The notes: a model not told the origin generated them from the sequence alone. Numbered from the stretch's first letter, positions 15,831 to 24,559 are shown. The stretch is DNA of 36,467 bases from Dermatophilus congolensis (GCA_030538115.1 JAUNUP010000019.1:1-36467), one strand, 5' to 3'. A program made the numbers and translations.

Positions 15831-18479
15831 TGCGGCGCCCTCAGCCGCCGGAGCGGCGGCGGGAGCATCCGGAGCGGCTTCCGCAGCGGGTGCCGCCGGT
15901 GCCTCCACAGGCGTCTCCGCAGCTGCAGCCTCGACGGATTCCGTTGCCACAGGAGCGGCCTCGGCGACCGGCTCCGGAGCGGCCTCCGGCTCAGCCGCAA
16001 CTTCGACCTCGGCCTCCGGGGCCACGGTCGCGGCTTCGGGAGCTTCGGCGGTCTCTTGCTGCAGGGTCTCGACGGGCTCGGCGTGCTCACCGGTCGGGGC
16101 GTCGGCGGGAGCCTCGACGACAGCGGTGGCTGCACCGGCACCGGCGGCCACGCTGGCCGCAGCGCCCCCGCCACCGTCGGATTCGACCTCCACCGGCACT
16201 GCGGCGGGCTCTTCGCTGCGGCGAACCGCGGCGAGCAGCATCTGGGCGATGTCGACGACCTCGACCTCTTCGCGGGCCGTGCCCTCGCTCTGGGCTGCAG
16301 TGAGCCCGTCGGTGAGCATGACGCGACAGAAGGGGCAGCCGACGGCGATGCGGTCGGCGCCGGTCGCGACGGCCTCTTCGGTGCGGTTGACGTTGACGCG
16401 CGTGCCGAGCTTCTCCTCGGCCCACATGCGGGCACCGCCGGCGCCGCAGCAGAACGAGGTCATGCCGTGGCGGGGCATCTCACGCAGTTCGACTCCGGGC
16501 AGGGCACCGATGAGTTCGCGCGGAGGCGAGTACACGTTGTTGTGCCGGCCCAGGTAGCACGGGTCGTGGTACGTGACGGTCGAGGCGCTGGAGGCGGCGT
16601 CCTTGGAGGTCGACGCAACCGGCTTCGCCGCGGGCCGCGACACCGGGGTGAGTCGCTTCTCGCGCACGAGGCGGTTGAGCAGCTGCGTGTGGTGCACGAC
16701 CTCGTAGTTGCCGCCGACCTGCGGGTACTCGTTCTTGATCGTGTTGAAGCAGTGCGCACAGGTGACGACGATCTTCGTCGCGCCCGACTCGTTGAGCATC
16801 TCGACGTTCTGCGCGGCGAGCATCTGGAAGAGGATCTCGTTGCCGGCGCGGCGGGCGGAGTCGCCGGTACACGACTCCCCATCGCCGAGCACCGCGAACG
16901 AGACACCGGCGGTGTTGAGCAGCTCGGCGACGGCGCGGGTGGTCTTCTTCGCGCGGTCTTCGAGGGCGCCGGCGCAGCCGACCCAGAAGAGGTAGTCGAC
17001 GGCAGAGAGGTCTTCGACGTCCTGCCCCACGACCGGGATGTCGAATTCGAGGCCCTTCGCCCAGTCCATGCGGGCCTTGGGCGACATACCCCACGGGTTG
17101 CCCTTGGACTCCATGTTCTTGAACAGGCCGCCGAACTCCGACGGGAAGCTCGACTCGATCAGCACCTGGTGGCGACGCATGTCGAGGATGTGGTCGACGT
17201 GCTCGATGTCGACGGGGCACTGCTCGACGCACGCGCCACACGTGGTGCACGACCACAGCACGTCTTCGTCGATCACGGCCTCCGGGCCGAGGGCGTCGTA
17301 GGCGGTGAGCGGGAAGTCGGCCTTGTAGTCGAGCTTGCCGACGAGCGGCATCTCGGTGAGGTGACGCACGTGCGCGGGCAGCCCCTCGCGCTCCTCCTCG
17401 GAGCCGAGCAGGTAGGGCACTTTCGCGTGCGCGTGGTCGCGCAGCGTCATCATCAGCATCTTGGGCGACAGCGGCTTGTCGGTGTTCCAGGCCGGGCACT
17501 GGCTCTGGCAGCGACCACACTCGGTGCAGGTGGTGAAGTCGAGCAGGCCCTTCCAGCTGAAGTCCTCGACCTTGCCGACACCCATGCGAACTTCGCCGGA
17601 CTCATCGTCCATGACCTCTTCGAGCGTCTCCGCGGTCAGCGGAGTGCCGTTGACGACGATCGGCCTCAGCTCGGCGAGGGCGGTGCGGCCGCCGGCGTCG
17701 CGCTTGAACCAGATGTTGAAGAACGCGAGGAACCGGTGCCAGGCGACACCCATGGTGGGCTGCAGACCGATCGTGATCATCCAGGCGAACGAGATCATGA
17801 TCTTGATGGCGGCGACGACGTAGATCGACTCCGCGATCCACTCCGCCGACAGGCCCGACCAGACACCGCTCATCCACGCGGTGAGCGGGAAGTGCAGCAG
17901 CGACGCGTTCGACGCGCCGGTCTTGAGGGCGAGCTGGTACTCGAGCGTGCGCAGCGTGAGCACGCAGATGACGACGCCGAGGATCGTGAGCTCGACGTAG
18001 TAGGCCTGCCAGAACGTGGAGCCGTAGAAGCGGCTGCGCTGCCCGAGCTTGCCCTCGGCGCTACGCGGGTGCTTCATCTGGCGCACGATCATCAGCAGGA
18101 TGATGCCGATGAAACCGGCCCAGGCGAACAGCTCGGTCGCCCACTCGTAGGGCGGGAAGTGCCCGATGATCGGCAGCGCGAAATCGGCCCAGAGGAGTTG
18201 GAAGAACGCGTTGACCAGGGTGAGGAAGAGCAGGCCGAACGACACCATCGTGAACCAGTGCGCGATCGCCACCATGGGTAGGCGCGCCATCCTGGTGTGT
18301 CCGAGCACCTCCCGCACGAGGGTCCACGTTCGGGCGCCAGGTTGGTTCGTGCGGGTCGGGTCAGGTGCGCCCGCACGGAAGATCCTCACATACCTGAAGA
18401 TCTGCCGGAACAGCAGTGCCCATCCCAGCAGAGGGATGGTGAAGCACAGCACGATCATCGTGACTTGGAGGCCGGACAT
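14703..18479 (-). CDS. Membrane Fe-S oxidoreductase (heterodisulfide-reductase-like) with repetitive Ala/Pro tail
   Basis: A 1258-residue protein in three parts. Residues 1-260 contain about six membrane helices resembling a NarI/cytochrome b anchor. Residues 300-720 hold two [4Fe-4S] motifs, CTECGRCQSQCP (about 317-328) and CTTCGACVEQCP (about 408-419), and two CCG-type HdrB-like segments (VGCAGALED near 497; DPCYLGRH near 640 and FCCGAGGARMW near 675). Residues 790-1258 are an Ala/Pro/Glu-rich tail carrying five copies of a short helix motif, G-[RK]-M-[TS]-A-[TS]-[ED]-A-L-x-x-[LM], near 888, 960, 1003, 1113 and 1245. The family (mycobacterial Rv0338c type) probably moves electrons between a quinone or heme pool and an unknown partner. 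The tail is longer than I expect for the family. It is read away from cysK. Confidence 0.85.
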   Translation of the reverse strand: MSGLQVTMIVLCFTIPLLGWALLFRQIFRYVRIFRAGAPDPTRTNQPGARTWTLVREVLGHTRMARLPMVAIAHWFTMVSFGLLFLTLVNAFFQLLWADFALPIIGHFPPYEWATELFAWAGFIGIILLMIVRQMKHPRSAEGKLGQRSRFYGSTFWQAYYVELTILGVVICVLTLRTLEYQLALKTGASNASLLHFPLTAWMSGVWSGLSAEWIAESIYVVAAIKIMISFAWMITIGLQPTMGVAWHRFLAFFNIWFKRDAGGRTALAELRPIVVNGTPLTAETLEEVMDDESGEVRMGVGKVEDFSWKGLLDFTTCTECGRCQSQCPAWNTDKPLSPKMLMMTLRDHAHAKVPYLLGSEEEREGLPAHVRHLTEMPLVGKLDYKADFPLTAYDALGPEAVIDEDVLWSCTTCGACVEQCPVDIEHVDHILDMRRHQVLIESSFPSEFGGLFKNMESKGNPWGMSPKARMDWAKGLEFDIPVVGQDVEDLSAVDYLFWVGCAGALEDRAKKTTRAVAELLNTAGVSFAVLGDGESCTGDSARRAGNEILFQMLAAQNVEMLNESGATKIVVTCAHCFNTIKNEYPQVGGNYEVVHHTQLLNRLVREKRLTPVSRPAAKPVASTSKDAASSASTVTYHDPCYLGRHNNVYSPPRELIGALPGVELREMPRHGMTSFCCGAGGARMWAEEKLGTRVNVNRTEEAVATGADRIAVGCPFCRVMLTDGLTAAQSEGTAREEVEVVDIAQMLLAAVRRSEEPAAVPVEVESDGGGGAAASVAAGAGAATAVVEAPADAPTGEHAEPVETLQQETAEAPEAATVAPEAEVEVAAEPEAAPEPVAEAAPVATESVEAAAAETPVEAPAAPAAEAAPDAPAAAPAAEGAAAPKGTMSASDALAAMMGGAAVAGAAGAAAKSDDAAPAAAPEAPAAPAEAPAPAAEAAPAAAPAPAAPAAPRGKVEIPTGKMTATEALALLGGVAAAAPAAPAPAAAAAPASGAAKVSIPSGRMTATEALAALTGLGAGAAAEASAPAAAPPTEAPAPAAPAPAAPAEPAATTETVNEEPPAPAAPAPAAAPAAAAPAAEAPAPAPAAPAAPAAPKAPAAAAPKAASVAMPSGRMTATEALAALTALGGSVAAASDAPAAAEAPTAAAPAVAETPAAEPVEAAPSQPETEPEAPAEAATEAPAPAEAPAAPAAEAAPAAAVESEPTPAPVAAPAPAAVPAAAAPAPVKAGAWQKVLDAADGKPMAASEVLKILGEG

Positions 18480-18826
18480 GTCAGCAGTGTAGAGATTTCC
18501 TTAGCGGCCCGGTGACTTACCGAGCAGCTTATTCAGTTAGCGATTTGTCGCTGGGTTCGTGAGTATTCGCTGGCAGGGTCGTGACCTGCTTTCCGGGCGT
18601 GCCTGCCGGGGCATGCCATCTGGTGGCCGTGCCGAAAACGTTGAAGTGAACGGGTTCTCGTAGGCTGCTCTGGAGGCTGTCTCACCGACTGGCCGAACGC
18701 TTGTCGGAGCACTCGACACATATAATCTTATGTTGGTTAATCCATAACGTAGGGCGTGGCTCATGTGAGCCGTCCGTCGGCTCCGCGAGAGCGGCAGGGG
18801 CGCCCGTCCGTGACGAGAGGAATCTT
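18480..18826. promoter_or_regulatory. Divergent region Fe-S gene/cysK with -10 and candidate operator
   Basis: The 347 bp contain no convincing gene. TATAAT (18721-18726) is a perfect -10 for cysK; the matching -35 is poor, so an activator or atypical sigma is possible. Directly downstream, TTATG-N10-CATAA (18728-18747) is an inverted repeat over the likely transcription start, in the position of a repressor operator. The resulting leader is about 95 bases. The AT-rich block stands out from its GC-rich surroundings. Confidence 0.55.
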
Positions 18827-19762
18827 GTGCCCATCTACGACGACGTGACCGCGCTCATCGGCCGTACGCCGCTTGTGCGGATCAACCGCATCATCGACAC
18901 CACCGCCTCGGGGGCGACGGTGGCTGCCAAGCTCGAGTTCTACAACCCGGCCAACTCGGTCAAAGACCGCATCGGTGTCTCGATCATCGACGCCGCGGAG
19001 GCGTCGGGCGAGCTGAAGGCGGGAGGCACGATCGTCGAGGCGACTTCCGGCAACACCGGTATCGCCCTGGCCATGGTCGGCGCGGCTCGTGGCTACAACG
19101 TCGTGCTGACGATGCCCGAGACGATGTCGAAGGAGCGTCGCGCTCTGCTTCGCGCCTACGGTGCCGAGCTCATCCTCACCGCTGGTGCCGATGGCATGCG
19201 CGGCGCCGTCGAGAAGGCCGAGGAGATCGCCTCCGAGCGTGGCGGCGTTCTGGCCCGTCAGTTCGCGAACGCGGCGAACCCGGCGATCCACCGCGAGACC
19301 ACGGCCGAAGAGGTGTGGAACGACACCGACGGCAAGGTCGACATCTTCATCGCCGGCATCGGCACGGGCGGCACCATCACGGGCGTCGGCCAGGTGCTGC
19401 GTGAGCGCAAGCCGGGCGTGCAGATCATCGGTGTGGAGCCGGCCGAGTCGCCGATCCTCAACGGTGGGGCCCCCGGCCCGCACAAGATCCAGGGCCTGGG
19501 CGCGAACTTCGTGCCCGAGATCCTCGACCGCGAGGTCTACGACGAGATCATCGATGTCAACGCCGACACGGCGGTGGAGTGGGCCCGCAAGGCTGCCACC
19601 GACGAGGGCCTGCTCGTGGGCATCTCCTCCGGTGCGGCGCTGGCGGCGGCCAACGAGGTCTCGCTGCGTCCCGAGAACGCGGGCAAGACCATTGTGGTCG
19701 TCATCCCGTCGTTCGGTGAGCGCTACCTTTCCACCATCCTCTTCTCCGACCTGCTCGACTGA
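18827..19762 (+). CDS. cysK: Cysteine synthase A (O-acetylserine sulfhydrylase)
   Basis: A 311-residue PLP enzyme that makes L-cysteine from O-acetylserine and sulfide. K46 in NPANSVKDR is the Schiff-base lysine. TSGNTG (73-78) is the substrate loop and GTGGTITG the phosphate-binding loop. The length is normal. The GTG at 18827 is chosen: GAGAGGA lies 6 bp upstream and the protein then begins [18 protein letters not shown], the usual N-terminus; the longer frame starts upstream of the -10. No cysE (serine acetyltransferase) follows, unlike many actinobacterial loci. Confidence 0.95.
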   Translation: MPIYDDVTALIGRTPLVRINRIIDTTASGATVAAKLEFYNPANSVKDRIGVSIIDAAEASGELKAGGTIVEATSGNTGIALAMVGAARGYNVVLTMPETMSKERRALLRAYGAELILTAGADGMRGAVEKAEEIASERGGVLARQFANAANPAIHRETTAEEVWNDTDGKVDIFIAGIGTGGTITGVGQVLRERKPGVQIIGVEPAESPILNGGAPGPHKIQGLGANFVPEILDREVYDEIIDVNADTAVEWARKAATDEGLLVGISSGAALAAANEVSLRPENAGKTIVVVIPSFGERYLSTILFSDLLD

Positions 19763-19814
19763 GCAGGGTCAGGGAGTAGGCGCCCCCGCCAGGCTCCGGC
19801 GGTGGCCGGGGGAG

Positions 19815-19853
19815 ACGTGAATGGCGGCACCGATGCGGTGCCGCCGTTCACGT
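19815..19853. terminator. Bidirectional terminator after cysK
   Basis: ACGTGAATGGCGGCACCG and its complement form an 18-pair stem (one T-G wobble) with a 3-base loop between convergent cysK and the gene ending at 19875. Confidence 0.85.
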
Positions 19854-19874
19854 GCGTTGTGGCCCGTGTCGCGC

Positions 19875-20609
19875 TCAGGGCAGGGCGTGTGCCGGTGCGG
19901 GCCGCTGGGTGAGCTGAGGCTCGAACACGCCGAACTGGAGGCACATGTCGCGGGCCAGGTCCCACAGAAGGCGCTGCTCCTCCTCCGGTGTGAGCGGAAA
20001 ATCGAACGGCAGGCGCAGCGGAGCGAAGAAGTCGTACCCGGCGGCCGGACGCAGCACTTCGCCGTTGCCTTCGTCATAGGCCCGCAACTCGAGGGGAGCG
20101 TCGGGGGAGTCGCAGCGCACCTCGATCACGAGCAGGGCCGGGCCCTCGTAGTGGGTGTCGTGGGCGAGCGCCCGGGCGAGCGACATGACATCGGCCGCCA
20201 CGGCCTCCGCGTCGGAGAGCATTACGTGGGTGGGCTGGCTGCTGCCGTCGTCGAGGCGGATGCGGCTGAGGCCTTCGCCGACGGCGCAGCGACGGTCGGT
20301 GGCGAGCTTGAGGTCGAGGCCGACGATGTCGTTCACTTCGACGCTGGTGTCGGCGTAGTCGAACTTGTCGGCGACCTTCCAGTCGAGACCTTCGGGCGAG
20401 AACGGGTACGGCACGGCCGGAAAACCGGCGTCGTCGAAGGCGCGCTCGACGAGGGTGCCGAGCGGCACCTGTTCGATGCTGCGCTGGCGGAGTTCTTCGA
20501 GAAATACGACTCCGCCGAGCACCCAGGCGCGCTTGTCGGTGTCGAGAAGGGAGACGAGGCCGTCGAGGTAGCCATCGATCTTGTTCAGCAGCGCGTGCAT
20601 GGCTTCCAT
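19875..20609 (-). CDS. Unknown 244-residue protein linked to hemerythrin
   Basis: I do not recognise a family. The protein is acidic and soluble: an N-terminal helical region (MEAMHALLNKIDGYLDGLVSLL), a middle with many charged residues (GLDWKVADKFDYADTSVEVNDIVGLD), and a C-terminal part LPFDFPLTPEEEQRLLWDLARDMCLQFG. It has no signal peptide, membrane helix or metal-binding Cys cluster. The ATG lies one base after the stop of the hemerythrin gene, so the two are almost certainly co-transcribed and probably act together. Codon use is like the neighbours. Confidence 0.75.
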   Translation of the reverse strand: MEAMHALLNKIDGYLDGLVSLLDTDKRAWVLGGVVFLEELRQRSIEQVPLGTLVERAFDDAGFPAVPYPFSPEGLDWKVADKFDYADTSVEVNDIVGLDLKLATDRRCAVGEGLSRIRLDDGSSQPTHVMLSDAEAVAADVMSLARALAHDTHYEGPALLVIEVRCDSPDAPLELRAYDEGNGEVLRPAAGYDFFAPLRLPFDFPLTPEEEQRLLWDLARDMCLQFGVFEPQLTQRPAPAHALP

Positions 20610-20610
20610 G

Positions 20611-21027
20611 TCATGCTGCCGAATCCGCGCCTGCGGCGATGAGTCGGGCGGCGAGTTCGCGGTCGGCGCCGAGGATGTGGCCGCGCAGCCACGCTCCCAA
20701 GAAGTCGAGGAGTTCGGCCTCGAGGCCCTCTTCGCCCGCCTCGAAGCGGTGTACGTAGGCGACGACGTCGTCGGTGAGGCGCTTGTGCTGGTCGCGGTGC
20801 TGGTCGGATTCGACGATGCCGTACCGCTCCATCAGCTTCTCTTCGAACGCGAAGTGAAGCTGGGTATAGCGCACGAGCTCACGGAGCACCTCGGCGATGG
20901 TCTCGCGCTGGTGGCCCGCGGCAACGCCCGCGTCGAGAAGGTTGACGAGCTCGACGAGTCGGCGATGCTGCACGTCGATGTCACCGAACCCGACTTTGAG
21001 GCTCGGCCCCCAGGTCAGCGTGCTCAT
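20611..21027 (-). CDS. Bacteriohemerythrin (non-heme diiron O2-binding protein)
   Basis: A 138-residue single-domain hemerythrin. The seven-ligand set is complete: H21 (VQHRRL), H58 and E62 (HFAFEEKL), H77 and H81 (HRDQHKRL), H117 and D122 (RGHILGAD). The protein begins TLTWGPSLKVGFGDIDVQH, a typical bacteriohemerythrin start. Family members bind O2 or sense it and iron. The ATG at 21027 follows GGAGGA with good spacing; the longer frame adds 11 unlikely residues. It is first in a two-gene operon with the unknown gene at 19875-20609. Confidence 0.92.
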   Translation of the reverse strand: MSTLTWGPSLKVGFGDIDVQHRRLVELVNLLDAGVAAGHQRETIAEVLRELVRYTQLHFAFEEKLMERYGIVESDQHRDQHKRLTDDVVAYVHRFEAGEEGLEAELLDFLGAWLRGHILGADRELAARLIAAGADSAA

Positions 21028-21302
21028 GTCGTTTGTCCTCCGCATTGTCCTGACGCGCAATCGACCGGTCGCAGTGGTCGCCAGGTGTTATGAAACCGAA
21101 TCGGCTGAGGTTAACGCCATCTGAGCATCTGAGAGGCTTGTGCGCACTGTGAGATGCGATGCGGACGACTGTCCGTGATCCTGAGCGTGCCACTGCCGGA
21201 GGCGAGGCGGGCCGCACTCGGCCGGCGCGGTACCGTGTGGGGTGACGTGAATCCCACTGCGCAGGCCGCGCGCGAGCGACCGAAGCGGGAGGGGGACGTC
21301 AA

Positions 21303-21389
21303 GGAGGGCTCGCATAGTGGCCTAGTGCGGCGGTCTTGAAAACCGCTATGTCGGCAACGGCATCGTGGGTTCGAATCCCACGCCCTCCG
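21303..21389 (+). tRNA. tRNA-Ser (UGA anticodon)
   Basis: The acceptor GGAGGGC (21303-21309) pairs with GCCCTCC (21382-21388). The anticodon arm is GCGGT-CTTGAAA-ACCGC (anticodon TGA), with a long class II variable arm and a T arm GTGGGTTCGAATCCCAC. CCA is not encoded. The gene stays intact because the element's attL lies in its 3' two thirds. The same 58 bases recur at 31921-31978. Confidence 0.96.
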
Positions 21390-21391
21390 CT
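21334..21391 (+). repeat. attL: 58-bp repeat in tRNA-Ser 3' part
   Basis: It begins TCTTGAAAACCGCTATGTCG and runs from the anticodon loop to two bases past the discriminator. It matches 31921-31978 at 57 of 58 positions; the only difference is C21355 versus T31942, in the variable arm. Confidence 0.95.
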
Positions 21392-21532
21392 TCATGACCA
21401 GGGCTTTAGGTCACTGACCAGCGACAACGACGACACCCGGGGCTTGCGATTGAACCTGCAAGTGTCCGGGTGTCGTCGTCTGATTCCGGCGGTTTACGGC
21501 TGTCCGCGACACGGGCGCGACAAAATTTGCCG

Positions 21533-22918
21533 TTAGCAGCGCTTGCCGAGTTGGTCGTCAATCCGGCGTAGTGCCTCAGCTTGGCCGCCGTCGATGGCGT
21601 GCGTGTAGGTGCGCAAGAGGACGGCGACGCCGTGCCCGGCCCATTGGGCGACTTGTGCCGGTGAGACCCCGGCGGCGAGCCAGGTGGAGACGCACGCATG
21701 CCGAAGGTCGTACGGGCGCGCTGCGAGAGGTGAGGCGACCTGTTCGGGTGGGAATGCGTACGCGCGGGCGCGTTGCCACTTGCGACCGTAGATCGAAGGT
21801 GACACCGGGCGGGCGAGGTCGCCGGGCAGCGGTACTCGGGTGCGCGGGGTGCGGGTGACGAACAGCCGCCCGCCAGGGCCGGTGCCGTAGGCGTCGAGGT
21901 GATGGCGCAAGGTGCGGCACAGATCGGGCGAGGCAGGCACGGTCCGGCGGGTACGTACCGCGCGGTGTTTCAGCTCTCGGTCTTCGTGGGCATTTCCGTC
22001 ATCGGTCCACAGCGCGCCGGAACGTTGGGTTGAGCCGACGAGCGTGAGCGTTCCCCAACCGTCGGCGGGCAGGTCGAGGTCGGCAGCCTTGATGTGCGCG
22101 GCCTCTGCGGGCCGCAGGGCGGCGAAGTACATGAGGGCGTAGAACGCTTCCATCGCCGGGTCTACGTACGTCACGGCGGTGAGCAGAGCCCGCGCTTGCC
22201 TGGGGTTTACGACGCTCGCAGGGTCGACGGCGTCGGTGCTGCGGGGGCGTTTCCAGCTCACTCGGTCGAGCGGGTGGAACGGGAGCCTCCCAAGTTCCAC
22301 GGCGTACTTGAGAGTGCCGTACAGCGTGGCGCGCTTGCGAGCGAACGTCGTCGGCGCGGCGGTGCCGCCGTCCAGGGTTGTTGAGATGAGTTCCAGGCAG
22401 CGTCTCGTGACGGTCGGATCGGTGAGTGCGTCCAGAGGCAGGGAGTGCTCTTCGATCCACGGGAGCACGCGAGCGGCGGTTTCGTCGGGGTGCTCGTTGC
22501 TCGCCCTAAACGCGTAGGTGAGCAGCGTGTGTCGAATGTCGTCATCGGACGGTCGGTCTGAGGCGTCTTCGAGCAGGGCAGGCGTCACAGCGGTGAGCCC
22601 TTCGGCGAGGCTTCGGCGTGAGCGGGGCGCGAGTTCGGGCCACCGCACAGACGCGAACGCCTGCGCGTGGTCGAACCAGGTGACGCCCGCCGACTTCGGA
22701 ACCATCGACACAGGGAGCCCCGTCGCGACGTCGAACGCCTGGCCTTCGCGCGCGGCGGTGAGCAGCTTCGAGCGGTGCGACATGGCGAGTTGCTTGGTGC
22801 CGAATGACTTGGTCCAGGTCTTGCCGCCGACGACCCACCGCACGCGATGTGTCGTGCGGGTCTTGCCTTTGATCGCGCTGTACTCCCAGATGCGCACGTC
22901 GTATGTGGTCTCGCTCAT
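21533..22918 (-). CDS. int: Tyrosine integrase of the tRNA-Ser element
   Basis: A 461-residue phage-type recombinase. An N-terminal arm-binding domain (1-70) precedes a core-binding domain (about 80-225) and the catalytic domain with R269 (FAALRPAEAAHI), Y403-D-L-R406-H (Tyr in place of the first His, a frequent variant), H429 (WAGHG) and the nucleophile Y438 (RTYTHA). The gene ends 142 bp inside attL. The ATG at 22918 overlaps the excisionase stop (ATGA); the longer frame upstream overlaps xis and is rejected. The insertion in tRNA-Ser shows it has worked at least once. Confidence 0.94.
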   Translation of the reverse strand: MSETTYDVRIWEYSAIKGKTRTTHRVRWVVGGKTWTKSFGTKQLAMSHRSKLLTAAREGQAFDVATGLPVSMVPKSAGVTWFDHAQAFASVRWPELAPRSRRSLAEGLTAVTPALLEDASDRPSDDDIRHTLLTYAFRASNEHPDETAARVLPWIEEHSLPLDALTDPTVTRRCLELISTTLDGGTAAPTTFARKRATLYGTLKYAVELGRLPFHPLDRVSWKRPRSTDAVDPASVVNPRQARALLTAVTYVDPAMEAFYALMYFAALRPAEAAHIKAADLDLPADGWGTLTLVGSTQRSGALWTDDGNAHEDRELKHRAVRTRRTVPASPDLCRTLRHHLDAYGTGPGGRLFVTRTPRTRVPLPGDLARPVSPSIYGRKWQRARAYAFPPEQVASPLAARPYDLRHACVSTWLAAGVSPAQVAQWAGHGVAVLLRTYTHAIDGGQAEALRRIDDQLGKRC

Positions 22919-23118
22919 GCGGCTTCGTCCTCCAGGGTGTGCAGCCAGTGGGTGAGGTCGGTTCGGCGGATGCGTAGGGAGCCGTTGGGGAGCTTGATGC
23001 AGGGCGGGCCGGTGTGCTTGGCGCGCCAGTCGTAGAAGGTGGATCGGGCGATGCCGAGTTCGTCGCACAGTTCGGGGATGGTGAGGAATCCGCGTGGGGT
23101 GCGGGCGGTGGTGCTCAT
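22915..23118 (-). CDS. xis: Excisionase-like HTH protein
   Basis: A 67-residue winged-helix protein of the AlpA/excisionase type: GFLTIPELCDELGIARSTFY (HTH, about 10-29) followed by WRAKHTGPPCIKLPNGSLRIRRTDL (wing). The ATG at 23118 is preceded by GAAAGG about 10 bp away. The four-base overlap with int implies coupled translation. It is separated from the upstream ATPase gene by 166 bp containing one arm of a long inverted repeat. Confidence 0.85.
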   Translation of the reverse strand: MSTTARTPRGFLTIPELCDELGIARSTFYDWRAKHTGPPCIKLPNGSLRIRRTDLTHWLHTLEDEAA

Positions 23119-23161
23119 GGCGTGGGGGTGCCTTTCGCGGGGGGCGGGGTTTCGTCCCGAC

Positions 23162-23438
23162 TCGTCCCACTCGTCCCATCGCTGGTCAGCCCCGGGACGG
23201 GTTGCGGGGCCGGGACGGGTCGTCTCGTCCCGGAGCTGAATTCCGGCGAGGGAGTCGAGCAGTTCGAGCGGGGGCGCTCGGGGTCTAGAAGTCGTTGGCG
23301 GCGGGTCGGCGAGCGGGGTGTCTCTCGCGTCGTGGCGGGGCGTCGGCAAGCAGCAGATGCGTAGGTGCGGGACGAGACGACCCGTCCCAGGGGTTCGACT
23401 CGTCCCAGGGCTGACCTGCGATGGGACGGGTGGGACGG
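23162..23438. repeat. 71-bp imperfect inverted repeat with GGGACG motifs (candidate origin)
   Basis: The arm at 23162-23232 matches the reverse complement of 23368-23438 at 59 of 71 positions, with no gaps. Each arm carries several GGGACG/CGTCCC motifs and ends in the shared block GGGACGGGTCGTCTCGTCCC. The left arm lies between the ATPase gene and xis; the right arm lies inside the 3' end of the ATPase gene, where it encodes a Pro/Arg-rich tail. The 135-bp spacer has no gene of its own. Iteron-like repeats beside a replication gene suggest a plasmid-type origin; a site for Xis or for transcription control is the alternative. Confidence 0.65.
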
Positions 23439-24559
23439 TTCGGTACGGGACCGGGCGCGTCGATGTCGAGGGCGTCTTGTGCTGGTTCGGGGCAGTAGCG
23501 CGCCCAGGCGTCGAGGAAGTCGGCGCGCTTGAACGCCTTGCACTGCCCGGTGGGTAGGCGCACATTGGCGGAGGTGATGCCGAATTCGGCCAGGAGCATC
23601 CCGAGTCGTCGGGGCGTGAGTCCGGTGGGTCCGTAGGTGGCCCAGGGGGCTTCGTCGTCGGCGCACAGCCGGGCGAGCAGTTGAGCGGTGGGGAGAACGT
23701 CGGCGTCGCCGAACGCGGTTCGAGCGTCGATGAGAAGCCGGGTCGGGTCGGAGGTGGCGTCGGCGTTGGCGTGCTCGGTGGTGAGGGTGAGGACGGCGGT
23801 GCGGGCGAGGTCGGGCCAGTCGCCTTCGGCAAGGTCTGCGACGGCGGTGAGGGGTTCCCACGTGTCGGCGGCGCGGTCTTCGACGGGCATGCTCGGGGCG
23901 GCGTTCTCGAGGGTGTCGAGGTTGGCGCGTATCCAGGTGTGCAGTTCGGCGCGGAGCTGGTCGAGATGGGGCCGGTCGCGTCGCACGCGGTAGGGGGCGA
24001 CGGTCTCGCCGGGGGCGCGGCGGCGCATACGGATCACGACGGCGCGGTCTTCGATGGTGTCGGGCATGCGCCCGATCCCGGCGAGGGCGGCGAGGGCGAA
24101 GGTCTCGATGCGGTCGACGGTGCGTGAGGCGGCGTCGTATCGGATGGTGGGGCGGTTGCGTTGGTGCCCTGCGTTGAGCAGGCCGCGTAGGTCTTCGTTG
24201 TCTCCGGCGCGGGGTCCGAAGATGGTGTCGGCCTCGTCGATGAGCAGGGTGGGCGGATCGTCGGGGTTCGCGCCGATGGATCGGTACACGGCCGAAGGGC
24301 TCGCGTTGGTCGTCATGAGGGGCTTGTGTGACAGGGCCTCCACGAGGTCGAGCAGTCGGGACTTGCCGCACCGCTTCTCGGGGGCACGGATGACGAGTCG
24401 GGGCGCACAGTGCCAGGCGGGGGCGGCGTGGGTCGCGGCGATCCACAGCGTGACGGCGATCAGGGCATCCGGCGACGGGAGCACGACGTACCGGGTGAGG
24501 GCGTGGGAAACGCGGTCGAGAATGTCGGCCCCGCCGAGGGGGAGGTCGGCGGAGTTCAT
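23285..24559 (-). CDS. DUF3631-like P-loop ATPase, probable element replication protein
   Basis: A 424-residue protein with Walker A APEKRCGKS (59-67), Walker B TLLIDEAD (104-111) and a sensor-like RGLLNAGHQR segment, matching proteins annotated DUF3631, which are often the replication or helicase component of actinobacterial plasmids and integrated elements. The region after about 250 may be a DNA-binding helical domain. The last 60 residues are Pro/Arg-rich, low complexity and partly encoded by the inverted repeat. The start overlaps the stop of the preceding small gene (ATGA). Replication function is inferred from family and position between tra and xis/int. Confidence 0.7.
   Translation of the reverse strand: MNSADLPLGGADILDRVSHALTRYVVLPSPDALIAVTLWIAATHAAPAWHCAPRLVIRAPEKRCGKSRLLDLVEALSHKPLMTTNASPSAVYRSIGANPDDPPTLLIDEADTIFGPRAGDNEDLRGLLNAGHQRNRPTIRYDAASRTVDRIETFALAALAGIGRMPDTIEDRAVVIRMRRRAPGETVAPYRVRRDRPHLDQLRAELHTWIRANLDTLENAAPSMPVEDRAADTWEPLTAVADLAEGDWPDLARTAVLTLTTEHANADATSDPTRLLIDARTAFGDADVLPTAQLLARLCADDEAPWATYGPTGLTPRRLGMLLAEFGITSANVRLPTGQCKAFKRADFLDAWARYCPEPAQDALDIDAPGPVPNRPTRPIAGQPWDESNPWDGSSRPAPTHLLLADAPPRRERHPARRPAANDF

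Noticed and set aside
15040..18281. Long plus-strand frames opposite the Fe-S gene (Ala/Ser-rich and Gly/Val-rich)
   Set aside because: They arise from the repetitive Ala/Pro codons and GC bias; the minus-strand protein has all the Fe-S motifs.
21180..21260. Cobalamin riboswitch suggested by TGCCACTGCCGG
   Set aside because: Only one short motif matches; the other conserved boxes are missing and a tRNA gene, not a cobalamin gene, follows.
21111..21395. Minus-strand frame over tRNA-Ser (DSNPRCRCRHSGFQ)
   Set aside because: Same artefact: it is the antisense of tRNA-Ser plus its promoter, with no codon bias.
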